From Bradyrhizobium guangxiense (lineage in GTDB: Bacteria > Pseudomonadota > Alphaproteobacteria > Rhizobiales > Xanthobacteraceae): a stretch of 64,000 bases of DNA. Within the stretch, counting starts at the first letter, position 1, and each line of letters starts with the position of its first letter. Where the stretch lies: positions 1,022,501 through 1,086,500 of the forward strand of contig NZ_CP022219.1 of the NCBI RefSeq assembly GCF_004114915.1. Direction: 5' to 3'. The notes under the pieces were generated by a model. The model saw nothing but the letters and a program-made list of their open reading frames with translations. It had not been told where the DNA came from and did no database searches. Shown one piece after another: positions 1 through 7,800 of this stretch. Made by a program: the position numbers and the translations under genes.

Positions 1-288
1 GGGGCATCACCTAAGGAGATGTCCGGAGCCGGACGGGAGAAGGACGAGCCGCGCACCCTCACATACCGCGTTGGCGCGACCCGAACAGCGCGGTGATCAG
101 CGCTGCCGTGGCAATGGGAACGCAAACGGGGCATCCGAGCAACGGGGGCTCGAGCGGCCGGCGTTCAGCTAGCGGTATGCATGTGCTTCAGCGATTCCAC
201 GACGAAGCGGAGATCATCGTGAGCCGTCTTGGCGAGCGTCGCGAGCGAGGCAAGGCTGCGTCTGCCGCAGCCTCGCCTCGATGGGCTT

Positions 289-810
289 TCAGGCGGCCTT
301 CACATCGATGGTCTTGACCGGCTTCTGAGCTTCTTCGGTCTTCGGCAGCACGACCTTGAGCACGCCGTTCTTGAACGTCGCCTCGATCTTATCGGCATTG
401 ACCCCGTCCGGCAGCGCGAAATAGCGCTCGAAGGAGCCGTAGCGGCGCTCCGAAACGTAATAGTCTTTCTTCTTCTCTTCGGTCTCTTCCTTCTTCTCGC
501 CTCGGATGGAGAGGCCACCGTTGACGAGCTTGACCTCGATGTTCTTCTCGTCGAGGCCGGGAAGCTCCGCCGTGATCTCGTAGGCCTTGTCGCCTTCGGC
601 GACGTCGACGGCCGGCGCGTTGAAGTTCTTGGACAGATCGCGCTCCAGCCGTGCGAGCGAGCGGAACGGCCGCTTCCAGAAGCCGTTGCCAAAGTCGTCG
701 AAGATCTGGTCGATCTCGTTCCTCAGTGCCTGGAACGGCTGCCATGCTTCGCCCGCGACGGCAGGTGCAGTGGAGGGTTTGGTGACAGGTAATTTGGTCT
801 CGGTTGCCAT
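289..810 (-). CDS. Small heat shock protein, Hsp20/alpha-crystallin family
   Basis: Predicted cytoplasmic ATP-independent holdase of 173 aa that keeps unfolding proteins soluble. After an N-terminal arm (WQPFQALRNEIDQIFDDFG) comes an alpha-crystallin domain from about residue 60 to 155, with the A-x-x-x-n-G-V-L signature seen as FKNGVLKVVLP. The C-terminal tail carries an I-x-V anchor (TIDVKAA). An AAGGAG ribosome site precedes this ATG; the open frame runs 55 codons further upstream, but that stretch holds the promoter and has no family similarity. A FixK/FNR-type box lies upstream, pointing to induction at low oxygen. Downstream member of a chaperone island with chaB and groEL. Confidence 0.93.
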   Translation of the reverse strand: MATETKLPVTKPSTAPAVAGEAWQPFQALRNEIDQIFDDFGNGFWKRPFRSLARLERDLSKNFNAPAVDVAEGDKAYEITAELPGLDEKNIEVKLVNGGLSIRGEKKEETEEKKKDYYVSERRYGSFERYFALPDGVNADKIEATFKNGVLKVVLPKTEEAQKPVKTIDVKAA

Positions 811-850
811 GATCGTTGTCTCCTTCGAGGTGACCATCTGGTCGCCGCAA

Positions 851-891
851 AGGATAGTCATGGCCGTCGCGCGCTGGTTGATTTCGCTCAA
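851..891 (-). promoter_or_regulatory. FixK/FNR-box promoter of hsp20
   Basis: On the minus strand TTGAGCGAAATCAA (878-891) matches the FixK/FNR pattern TTGA-N6-TCAA. A TATCCT hexamer at 856-851 can serve as -10. The predicted start near 844 puts the box centre at about -40.5, the usual class II activator position. The start is inferred, not measured. Confidence 0.6.
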
Positions 892-1002
892 ATCCAGAAG
901 CACCGCGTCCAAAATCCGAATGACCGCATTGACCAAGATTGGGGCAGTTTCGTAGACGTTTGCCGGTCGCCGCACGGCGTCCCCGCACGAGCATAGGCGC
1001 GC

Positions 1003-1221
1003 TCATGAATTTGGCCGTCTTGGCTCCCATTGGTCGCCGAGCTTCACAAATGAACGTTTGACGGCGGCCCAGGCCGTGCGGTGTGCGATCTCCTCCTGTC
1101 GGAGGTCTCCGGCATGGGACGCAAAGGCGTGGTTGAATGCTTCCCGATAGATGTCGAGGGCATGAGGCGGCAAATGGTGGCGTACGCTTGCGGGGAGATC
1201 TCTGTTCGAGCGGTAGGGCAT
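1003..1221 (-). CDS. ChaB-domain protein
   Basis: Small protein of 72 aa with the ChaB signature: MPYRSNRDLPASVRHHLP at the start, then IYREAFNHAF and HRTAWAAVKRSF. ChaB is named for an E. coli cation-transport regulator, but its biochemical role is poorly known; in bacteria it often sits near stress genes, as here. The start at MPYR matches the family; 14 extra codons upstream are open but unlike it. It lies 94 bp after groEL on the same strand and may be co-transcribed, although a GC-rich inverted repeat (1276-1291) sits between them. Confidence 0.85.
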   Translation of the reverse strand: MPYRSNRDLPASVRHHLPPHALDIYREAFNHAFASHAGDLRQEEIAHRTAWAAVKRSFVKLGDQWEPRRPNS

Positions 1222-1275
1222 TGTTGCATCCGGTGCAGGGATCATTCCCATCCGCTGGCGCAAAGTTGCTCGCCT

Positions 1276-1291
1276 GCGGGCAGATGCCCGC
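1276..1291. other. GC-rich inverted repeat between groEL and chaB
   Basis: GCGGGCA-GA-TGCCCGC is a perfect 7-bp inverted repeat just after the groEL stop codon. There is no T-run, so it could be a weak terminator or an mRNA processing/stability hairpin. Confidence 0.35.
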
Positions 1292-1315
1292 GCTTGCGGG
1301 GGGGACGCGCCGCGG

Positions 1316-2938
1316 CTACATCGCCATGTCGGGTTCGGGCAACCGCTCGCGCTTCGGCTCCGGAATTTCCGTCATCGTGGCCTCCGTCAGAAGAAGCACG
1401 CTCGCGACGGAAACCGCATTTTCAAGCGCGGTCCGTACGACCTTCACGGGGTCGACGATGCCAGCCTCGACGAGGTCGACATAGACCTTCCGCGCGGCAT
1501 CGAAGCCAAAACTGCCCTCGCTGCCGAGCATCCGCGCGACCACGACACCGCCATCGGTTGCGGAATTTTCGGCGATCTGACGCGCGGGTGCCTCCAGCGC
1601 CCGCTTCAGGATCTGGAGGCCCGTTCGCTCGTCGCCCTCGCAGGCAGTCTCCTCCTTGGCCACGGCCGCGACCGTGCGGAGCAGGGCAAGCCCGCCGCCC
1701 GGGACGATGCCTTCGGCCACCGCCGCCTTCGTCGAGCTGATTGCGTCATCGAGCGCTTCCTTCTTCGCCTTCATCTCGGCCTCAGTCGGTGCTCCCACCC
1801 GGATCACGGCAACCCCGCCCGATAGCTTGGCGAGGCGCTCCTCGAGCTTCTCGCGGTCGTAATCGCTGGTCGTCTTCTCGATCTCGGTGCGGATCTGGGC
1901 CAACCTTGCATCGATACGGGCTCGATCGCCGCCACTTCCGATCAGGGTGGTGTTCTCCTTGTCGGCAACCACGCGCGCCGCGCGACCGAGCTGTTGCAAA
2001 GTGGCACTTTCCAGTTTCAGGCCGATCTCCTGCGAGATCACCTGCGCGCCTGTGAGGATGGCAATATCCTCCAGCATCGCCTTGCGGCGCTCGCCAAAGC
2101 CGGGCGCCTTGACAGCGCAGGCCTTGAGCACGCCGCGAAGCTGATTGACGATGAGCGTCGCCAGCGCTTCGCCCTCGATGTCCTCGGCGATGATCAGAAG
2201 CGACCGGCCGCTCTTGGCAACCTGCTCAAGCAGGGGAACCAGATCGCGCAGAGCGCCGATCTTGTGATCGCACAGCAACACATAGGGGTCTTGCAGCACG
2301 GCTTCCATCCGGTCGGCATCCGTGACGAAATAGGGCGAGAGAAAGCCGCGGTCGAACTTCATGCCTTCGACGACGTCCAGGAGGGTCTCGGTCGTCTTGG
2401 ATTCCTCCACCGAGATGACGCCATCGCCGCCGACCTTCTCGATTGCATCCGCCACCAGCTCGCCGATGGAGACGTCGTTGTGCGCTGAAATCGTGGCGAC
2501 CTGAACCTTCTCCGCCCTGGTCTTGACCGGCTTCGCCATGGCGTGCAAGGCGGCGACGGCGGCCTGTGTCCCGCGGTCCAGACCGCGTTTGAGGTCGATC
2601 GCGCTTGCTCCGGCGACCACGTTCCGAACCCCGTCCGAGAGGATGGCGTGGGCAAGGATGGTCGACGTGCTGGTGCCGTCGCCGACGACATCGCCGGTCT
2701 TCTCAGCGGCCTGCCGCAGCACCTGAGCGCCGAGGTTCTCCTCGGCGTCCTTCAGATCGAACTCCTTGGCAATGGTGACACCATCGTTGCAGACGATCGG
2801 TGCGCCCCACGACTTCTGGATCAGGACCGATTTCGACTTCGGCCCGAGTGTGACGCGTACGGCATCGGCGAGAAGGGACGCGCCGCGCAAGACTTTTTCA
2901 CGAGCCGCCGAGTGAAACAGGACCTGTTTGTGTGCCAT
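1316..2938 (-). CDS. groEL: Divergent 60-kDa chaperonin GroEL
   Basis: Cytoplasmic ATP-driven chaperonin subunit, 540 aa and full length. Typical blocks are present: [12 protein letters not shown] near the N terminus, [14 protein letters not shown] (the ATP-binding block, usually GDGTTTATVL), [21 protein letters not shown] in the apical domain and [13 protein letters not shown] in the equatorial domain. The usual Gly-Gly-Met tail is missing; the protein ends EPDMAM. GGAGG lies 8 bp before this ATG, while the ATG two codons earlier sits too close to it. No groES is next to it, so it is probably a paralogue that uses GroES from elsewhere. A FixK/FNR-box promoter lies upstream. Confidence 0.95.
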   Translation of the reverse strand: MAHKQVLFHSAAREKVLRGASLLADAVRVTLGPKSKSVLIQKSWGAPIVCNDGVTIAKEFDLKDAEENLGAQVLRQAAEKTGDVVGDGTSTSTILAHAILSDGVRNVVAGASAIDLKRGLDRGTQAAVAALHAMAKPVKTRAEKVQVATISAHNDVSIGELVADAIEKVGGDGVISVEESKTTETLLDVVEGMKFDRGFLSPYFVTDADRMEAVLQDPYVLLCDHKIGALRDLVPLLEQVAKSGRSLLIIAEDIEGEALATLIVNQLRGVLKACAVKAPGFGERRKAMLEDIAILTGAQVISQEIGLKLESATLQQLGRAARVVADKENTTLIGSGGDRARIDARLAQIRTEIEKTTSDYDREKLEERLAKLSGGVAVIRVGAPTEAEMKAKKEALDDAISSTKAAVAEGIVPGGGLALLRTVAAVAKEETACEGDERTGLQILKRALEAPARQIAENSATDGGVVVARMLGSEGSFGFDAARKVYVDLVEAGIVDPVKVVRTALENAVSVASVLLLTEATMTEIPEPKRERLPEPDMAM

Positions 2939-2962
2939 TTCCATGCCCTCCGTTGCTGCCGT

Positions 2963-3054
2963 CGCCGGCGCGATCTGCCGGGCAGTCTCTACGAGCGAGC
3001 CGGAACCGGCTTGATCTTCGTCAACGCGAGCGCACAGCGTGGATTTTTCAAGGC
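2963..3054 (-). repeat. 92-bp promoter-bearing repeat, copy A
   Basis: This stretch matches 7598-7689 at 88 of 92 positions by direct comparison. It contains a FixK/FNR-type box, a short dyad (AGCCGG-AA-CCGGCT) and a possible -10. Copy A sits directly upstream of groEL. Confidence 0.85.
2986..3024 (-). promoter_or_regulatory. FixK/FNR-box promoter of groEL
   Basis: Minus-strand TTGACGAAGATCAA (3011-3024) fits TTGA-N6-TCAA and nine of ten FNR consensus positions. TAGAGA at 2991-2986 is the best -10 candidate. A start near 2976 would centre the box at about -41.5 and leave a leader of about 38 nt before the groEL ATG. Confidence 0.6.
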
Positions 3055-3325
3055 AGGGCGTTGACCTTGGCACAATCTGAAATCCGGATGGCGCGATAAC
3101 CAGAGCCATTGCCATGAGTCCGGCTCTCGTCTTGGCGGACGAGCTGACCGGCAAGCTCGGCACGAAGTCGGCCGATACCGCCTCGGCCGATCCGTCTTTG
3201 ATCAGATGCGACGCGTCGATCGGGAGTGCGGTACGAGCTTCCTGCTCGTCACCCAAGATCGATCTCCCGATCGTCATCCGCAATGCGCAAGCTCCAGCAA
3301 GCTGGATCCTCGACGCTTGTTCTTC

Positions 3326-3694
3326 CTACTTCTCGACGGCCCCCGTCCAGTCCTTGAAGCCGCCGACGTTGTAGACCTTCTCGTAGCCCATATCCTTCAG
3401 CACCTTGCCGGCCAGTGCCGACCGGCCGCCGGAGGCGCAGTAGAGGATGACGGTCTTGCTCTTGTCGAACGCCTTGTCGTAATAGGGCGACTCCGGGTCC
3501 GCGCGAAACTCCAGCATCCCGCGCGAGACATGCACGGCCCCTGCGATCTTGCCGCTGGCGGCGACCTCCGGTGCGTCGCGTACGTCGAGGACCAGCGTGT
3601 TACCGCGTCTGATCATGTCGGCCGCCTCGTCCGAGGTGATCTTGGGGACTGCCGCGTTGGCGGCTTCGAGCATTTGCTTGACGCTGGTTGGCAT
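3326..3694 (-). CDS. Single-domain rhodanese-like protein
   Basis: Predicted cytoplasmic sulfurtransferase of 122 aa made of one rhodanese domain. The N-terminal CH2A-like block is LVLDVRDAPEVAASGKI and the active-site loop is YCASGGRS with nucleophile Cys86. Family members move sulfane sulfur from thiosulfate or persulfides to cyanide or thiols; the true substrate here is unknown. Ribosome site GGAGA precedes the ATG. Downstream of the GroEL promoter region and on the same strand, in the stress island. Confidence 0.9.
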   Translation of the reverse strand: MPTSVKQMLEAANAAVPKITSDEAADMIRRGNTLVLDVRDAPEVAASGKIAGAVHVSRGMLEFRADPESPYYDKAFDKSKTVILYCASGGRSALAGKVLKDMGYEKVYNVGGFKDWTGAVEK

Positions 3695-3924
3695 GGGCCG
3701 TCTCCGATGTTGGGTGCCGGGAGGATAGCATATAGGTCAGGCCCTCGCCTCATCCTGTCGGAGGAATGTCGCCGCCGCCGTTTTTCGCAAACCCAGCAAG
3801 TATCGCTGCATCGACGGTCGACCGATCACAGGCCAGAAACGGGCGCGTCATTTTCACCCATTCGCGGAGCGCCGAACACTTCTGTCTGGCGAGATCGAGG
3901 TTCGACCTCCCGGCTGGTGTCCCG

Positions 3925-4155
3925 TCAGGGGCGCTGCCTCACATGAGACGAGGTTCCTACTGTCTGTATCGGTTCGCCGGCCGCGCGGTCTAACGGTGGG
4001 TGCGGCTTGGCAAGCCCGGTCGTGCCGGGAGGCGTGTCGTTGCTGGCCGTGCGCGTGTTGACGCGTTCCATCGTGACCATGGATGCAACCACAAGGGCGA
4101 TGGCCAAAGCGACAGCAGATACGACCAAAGCCGTCCGATCCTGGCTGTCCATCAT
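3925..4155 (-). CDS. Hypothetical small single-pass membrane protein
   Basis: Unrecognised 76-aa protein. After a short polar start (MMDSQDRTA) there is one strong hydrophobic helix (about residues 10-28, LVVSAVALAIALVVASMV), then a Pro/Thr-rich tail of about 45 residues that probably lies outside the membrane. GGAGG stands 4-7 bp before the paired ATG codons, supporting the start. It lies between the caspase-like gene and the rhodanese on the same strand. Confidence 0.55.
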   Translation of the reverse strand: MMDSQDRTALVVSAVALAIALVVASMVTMERVNTRTASNDTPPGTTGLAKPHPPLDRAAGEPIQTVGTSSHVRQRP

Positions 4156-4279
4156 GAGACCTCCGCGAAACGGTGCCATAGCGCGGGGTTAACGCCGAAC
4201 CGACGACTTTGTTCTTGCTGTGGCCGGCGACCTCGCCCTGGTGCAAACCGAACGTTGCCCCGACCGCGACCGTGCATCC

Positions 4280-6091
4280 TCAAGGCAGGAAGAACGGAAT
4301 GAAGCCTATGCCGCCACCACCACCGCCACCACCGCCGCCTCCGCCGGCGCTCGCCTCGGCCTTTGGCGCCCTCGCAGGCCGTTCCGGCGCCTCTTCGCGG
4401 TCCCTGTTCCGACGCTCGAGCCTTGCAGATGGTGTCGGACGGGCCTTGCGCTTCTCGCACTCATTGTCGTCATTCAGGAAGTAGCCCGCGGCGCAGGTGA
4501 TCTTGACGCACTGATCTCCGTCGCGTCTCTGACCGGATTTGCAAGCTAGCGGGCAAACCCGCGCCGATTTGAGCTTGATCGCCTCGAGGGCCTCGGGGCT
4601 CGCGGCCTTGGCATCGAGCGTGGTGCCGGCATTCTTGTTGTACGACTCAAGCGCACGTCGCGAGGCCGTGTCCCAGTCGCCATCGGCCGGTCCGCTAAAG
4701 CAACCGACTCTGCGCAACTCGGCTTGCACCGATTTTGCAAGCTCGGCTTTGGACGGCGGAGTGAGCGGCGGTGCCGGCGCGGGCGTCTGTGGCGCCGACC
4801 GCGCCGCCAGTTTTGTGTCCGGGTTCGGGTTGGCATCTTGCGACGGGTTCTGAGCGCCCAATTTCGCGGCGGCTGCTATTTCAGCCTCCCGGCGCCGCTG
4901 CTCGGCCTGCGCGGCCAATTGTTGCGCGGCCTCTTTGGCCTTCTCCGCCTCCACACGGGCGTCCTGCGCCGCTTTCAACTCCGAGGCAGCTTTGGCCAAT
5001 TGCGTCTGCTGGGCACCCTGGTTAAGGAGTCGCGCCTGCTCCTGCTCGGCCTGGCGTGCCTTCTCGGCTGCTGCGGCGCGCTTGTCCTCCGCATCGATCT
5101 TGGCGAGCTGCAGCTTGGCCAGATTTGCGTAGTAGCCGTCAGGATACTGGGCAAGGAAGTAGTTCAGCGCATCCTTGTTGCCGATCTGCAGCGCTAGCTC
5201 GTAGTCCTGCCGAATCTCGGCACGCGCCGAGACCGGTGGAGTTGCAGGCGGCGGTGGCGGAGCCGGTTGAGGCGCCGCGGCGGCCGCTTCCTTGCCCGCT
5301 TCCTTGGCCGGTGCCGGCACAAGCGGCACGTCGTCGCCACCAAGCGTGCCGTAGACATAGGGCTCCTGCTTGTTGCCAGTCGCCTTCATGACGTCGTCAC
5401 GGACGAAGCCGAACACCCTGCGCAGGTCCATACCGGGAGTGGCGATATATTTCACCAGCGCCGAGGCATAGGGACTGTTCTTGCTGCCACCGTCGGACGC
5501 CGTCGAGCCGGCCTTGGCGGCGAAGGCAACCAGCGTGTTCGAGGTCGCCGGTTCGATTCTGGCGAGTCCCCTGCTAACAGCCCGCGAGCCGACCGTGCGC
5601 TTCATCTTGTCGGCGAATGGATTGTTGCGGCAAGCATCGAGGATCCCCAGCCGCAGCTGCCGTGCCGGCTCGATCGCCAGCAGTACTCGCTCGAGCGAAA
5701 AGGCTTCGTCGTAGACATCTGTATCGCGCTCGAGCGTCGCGTCCGTCGGGATCAGGTAGTTCGTACCTTCCAGCTCGATACCGTGGCCCGCGTAGTAGAC
5801 GACAGCGACATCCGAGTCGCGCGCCGTGTCGGCAAAATCGCGCAACACACGCCGCATCTCGATAGCCTGGAGATCCGTGCGGGTCTGGACAACGTCGAAG
5901 CCTGCTTTCTTTAGCGTCTCCTCGACGATCGCAGCATCATTGGCCGGGTTGGCAAGCAGGGCGGCGTTCTTGTAGGCCGAGTTTCCGATGACGAGCGCGA
6001 CACGATTCGCAGCCCATGCCGGGTGACAGATGATCAGCGCAGCGACAAAAAACAGAATACGGCGCAATGTCCCAGATCGGTGCAAATGCAT
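4280..6091 (-). CDS. Secreted caspase-like (peptidase C14) protein
   Basis: Exported protein of 603 aa: signal peptide (residues 1-27, cleavage after AWA), then a caspase p20-like domain to about residue 260 with catalytic dyad His103 (YYAGHGIE) and Cys154 (LDACRNNP). A Pro/Ala linker leads to an Ala/Glu/Gln-rich coiled coil (about 300-410), a short helical module resembling peptidoglycan-binding folds (CFSGPADGDWDTASRRAL), a Cys-rich stretch (CPLACKSGQRRDGDQC) and a poly-Gly tail ending IGFIPFFLP. Family members are orthocaspases that cleave after Arg or Lys; the target here is unknown. The gene for the 76-aa membrane protein follows on the same strand. Confidence 0.9.
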   Translation of the reverse strand: MHLHRSGTLRRILFFVAALIICHPAWAANRVALVIGNSAYKNAALLANPANDAAIVEETLKKAGFDVVQTRTDLQAIEMRRVLRDFADTARDSDVAVVYYAGHGIELEGTNYLIPTDATLERDTDVYDEAFSLERVLLAIEPARQLRLGILDACRNNPFADKMKRTVGSRAVSRGLARIEPATSNTLVAFAAKAGSTASDGGSKNSPYASALVKYIATPGMDLRRVFGFVRDDVMKATGNKQEPYVYGTLGGDDVPLVPAPAKEAGKEAAAAAPQPAPPPPPATPPVSARAEIRQDYELALQIGNKDALNYFLAQYPDGYYANLAKLQLAKIDAEDKRAAAAEKARQAEQEQARLLNQGAQQTQLAKAASELKAAQDARVEAEKAKEAAQQLAAQAEQRRREAEIAAAAKLGAQNPSQDANPNPDTKLAARSAPQTPAPAPPLTPPSKAELAKSVQAELRRVGCFSGPADGDWDTASRRALESYNKNAGTTLDAKAASPEALEAIKLKSARVCPLACKSGQRRDGDQCVKITCAAGYFLNDDNECEKRKARPTPSARLERRNRDREEAPERPARAPKAEASAGGGGGGGGGGGGIGFIPFFLP

Positions 6092-6280
6092 GCCGGCACC
6101 ACTTCTTGATGGTCTTATTCCATCGTTTGTCTTGCCACGACAGCAGCGGGTTCAATGGCGATGCCGTGATCAGGCTGTGGAACCAACAGGGACATGACGG
6201 CCGCTTGGCTGGCCGGCCAATTGACCTCCCCGCCAGCCTGCCCTTTGATGAGGCAGGTTTCGGACAGGCGAGATGACCCC

Positions 6281-7042
6281 GTGACTGACGCCAAACGCGA
6301 CCCGGCGATAATGGCCCGAAAGGAGATTGCCGGGCGCGGCGTCAATTCCTGGCTGGATTGGACCGCCAGGGCAGTTGTTGTGATCGTGTATGGCGGATCT
6401 GCTCTTATGGCTGCCGCCAACGTCCCTCATCTGCTTCCGCCGGACGATCTCCACGGCTGGCTTGTCGTTGCCGCCAGAATTGCCAACATCCTGTTCCTCG
6501 GCCTCGTCGCGCTGACAACCATCACCCGGCTAGCGCCGATCATGAAATCGCAGGGCATCGAGACGCGGGTCTCAGCTTTGCTGGGCACCTTTTTGAGCAT
6601 CGTCCTCGCATTTCTTCCGAAGGCAGAGCTCGGCCCGATCTGGTTGGCTTTGTCCACGACGTTGATCCTGGTGGGTACCTCGCTTTCGATCGTGGTGCTC
6701 CGCTGGTTAGGGAGATCCTTCAGCATTCAAGCAGAGGCTAGGCGCCTTGTGACGAAGGGGCCTTATCGGATCGTCCGGCATCCTCTCTATCTCTGCGAGG
6801 GAATAGCCCTCGTCGGCATGACACTCCAGGTCCTTTCACCGCTTGCCGTCCTCGTCGCCATCGTGATCGTGATGATTCAGTGCCGACGGATGATCAACGA
6901 AGAGCGGATCCTGCGGCAGGCTTTTCCCGAATATGCCGCCTATAGCATGACAACCCCTTTTCTGATCCCCACGCGTGCCGGCCGGTTGGCCAACCCAGCC
7001 AGGACCAAGCTCCCTGCCAAGATGATCGATCCGCACGCCTGA
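6281..7042 (+). CDS. Membrane methyltransferase, ICMT/PEMT-like family
   Basis: Integral inner-membrane protein of about 250 aa with four to five hydrophobic helices and a C-terminal isoprenylcysteine-methyltransferase-like core. The core shows LVTKGPYRIVRHPLYLCE, the family's SAM-binding GPY-x-x-x-RHP-x-Y motif, and ends with RMINEERILRQAFPEYAAY, where the ERxLxxxFP-EYxxY signature is clear. Bacterial members methylate small lipids or unknown substrates. The start is uncertain: GTG at 6281 has a weak GGCGAG site, while ATG at 6311 lacks one. Divergent from the caspase-like gene. Confidence 0.8.
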   Translation: MTDAKRDPAIMARKEIAGRGVNSWLDWTARAVVVIVYGGSALMAAANVPHLLPPDDLHGWLVVAARIANILFLGLVALTTITRLAPIMKSQGIETRVSALLGTFLSIVLAFLPKAELGPIWLALSTTLILVGTSLSIVVLRWLGRSFSIQAEARRLVTKGPYRIVRHPLYLCEGIALVGMTLQVLSPLAVLVAIVIVMIQCRRMINEERILRQAFPEYAAYSMTTPFLIPTRAGRLANPARTKLPAKMIDPHA

Positions 7043-7095
7043 CACCACGCGTCACACCGATCGACATGCAGCCGCGGCGCAGCGGCCAACCCATT

Positions 7096-7428
7096 TCATG
7101 GAGCCCGGAACCGCGTCGCCACCAGCGGGGAGTACAAATTCGACGTCGCGTCCATTCGCTCGCACTCGTCAACAGCATTCCAGAACGTTTCCTCGCACTT
7201 CTTTGGCGCGCCGGCGACCTGCTTCCAAGTGACCACGAGCGATCGCGGCGAGGTGCGAGCCCATGTGCCGGTGTTGTGTACCTTTGTCTTGGCGGGCGGC
7301 TCGGTATTGGACGGCGGCGGTTTGCTCGACATCGTGATCCGGTTGTCGCCGAGGTAGTAATACCATGTGCCGCCGTCCCACACGCGCCACCAGCCCGTCG
7401 GCCATGGCAGCGGGTATCTCTTGGTCAC
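7096..7428 (-). CDS. Hypothetical Trp/Tyr-rich protein
   Basis: Unrecognised 110-aa protein rich in aromatic residues (WPTGWWRVWDGGTWYYYLGD), with no signal peptide or membrane helix. The second half contains one cysteine (KKCEETFWNAVDECE has two) and a charged helix. It starts at a GTG that overlaps the stop of a 40-44 codon frame just upstream (GTGA), suggesting translational coupling. Both would be read from the FixK/FNR-box promoter at 7621-7659. Function unknown; expression at low oxygen is inferred. Confidence 0.6.
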   Translation of the reverse strand: MTKRYPLPWPTGWWRVWDGGTWYYYLGDNRITMSSKPPPSNTEPPAKTKVHNTGTWARTSPRSLVVTWKQVAGAPKKCEETFWNAVDECERMDATSNLYSPLVATRFRAP

Positions 7429-7559
7429 TCCATCTGATGCGAGAACGAGCTCATTCGCAGCCGATACCGCCTTCCTATGGACTTTAGGTCGCGCACATAC
7501 ATTGGGCTTATGCCGCCCATCGGACCGGTGCGCTGAAGGTTCAACATTGTCACCAGCAT
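7425..7559 (-). CDS. Candidate small protein coupled to the downstream gene
   Basis: A 44-codon frame (or 40 codons from the inner ATG at 7547) encodes a basic peptide beginning MLVTMLNLQRTGPMGG, followed by an Arg/Lys-rich segment YVRDLKSIGRRYRLRM. Its TGA overlaps the GTG start of the 110-aa gene. It is the first reading frame downstream of the 92-bp promoter repeat. The ribosome site is weak. It could be a leader peptide or a small protein; evidence is positional only. Confidence 0.4.
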   Translation of the reverse strand: MLVTMLNLQRTGPMGGISPMYVRDLKSIGRRYRLRMSSFSHQME

Positions 7560-7597
7560 CGACTGATTGGGGCCGCCGGCGGGATCATGATAGACAA

Positions 7598-7689
7598 CGC
7601 CGGCGCGATCTGCCGGTCAGTCTGTACGAGCGAGCCGGAACCGGCTTGATCTTCGTCAACGCGAGCGCACAGCGCGGATCTTTCAAGGC
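7598..7689 (-). repeat. 92-bp promoter-bearing repeat, copy B
   Basis: Second copy of the element upstream of groEL (2963-3054), with four mismatches. The FixK/FNR-type box, the AGCCGG-AA-CCGGCT dyad and the -10 region are kept, apart from one base in the -10 (TACAGA instead of TAGAGA). Confidence 0.85.
7621..7659 (-). promoter_or_regulatory. FixK/FNR-box promoter in repeat copy B
   Basis: Minus-strand TTGACGAAGATCAA (7646-7659) with TACAGA at 7626-7621 as -10. The layout is identical to the groEL promoter; the predicted start is near 7611, 52-64 nt before the small reading frame. Confidence 0.5.
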
Positions 7690-7800
7690 CCTGCCGGCGC
7701 GTCCGGCGCCCTCGCGAAACCGCTGGCGCTCGGTCTTCTGCCTGGTCCGCCGCCGAACCGAAGTGACCTCGCCGAATGAGCTGTGGCGGACCAGAGCGGC

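Noticed and set aside
1..288. Genes in the first 288 bases
   Set aside because: Short frames exist on both strands, but none has a start with a ribosome site or a recognisable product; a short minus-strand frame with a hydrophobic end (around 60-150) is too weak to call.
3030..3054. RpoH (heat-shock) promoter upstream of groEL from CTTGAAA
   Set aside because: A -35-like CTTGAAA is present on the minus strand, but no CCCCAT-type -10 occurs at the required spacing; no CIRCE element was seen either.
2939..3283. N-terminal extension of GroEL to 655 aa
   Set aside because: The added part translates the promoter repeat and has no chaperonin similarity; GGAGG is correctly spaced for the ATG at 2938.
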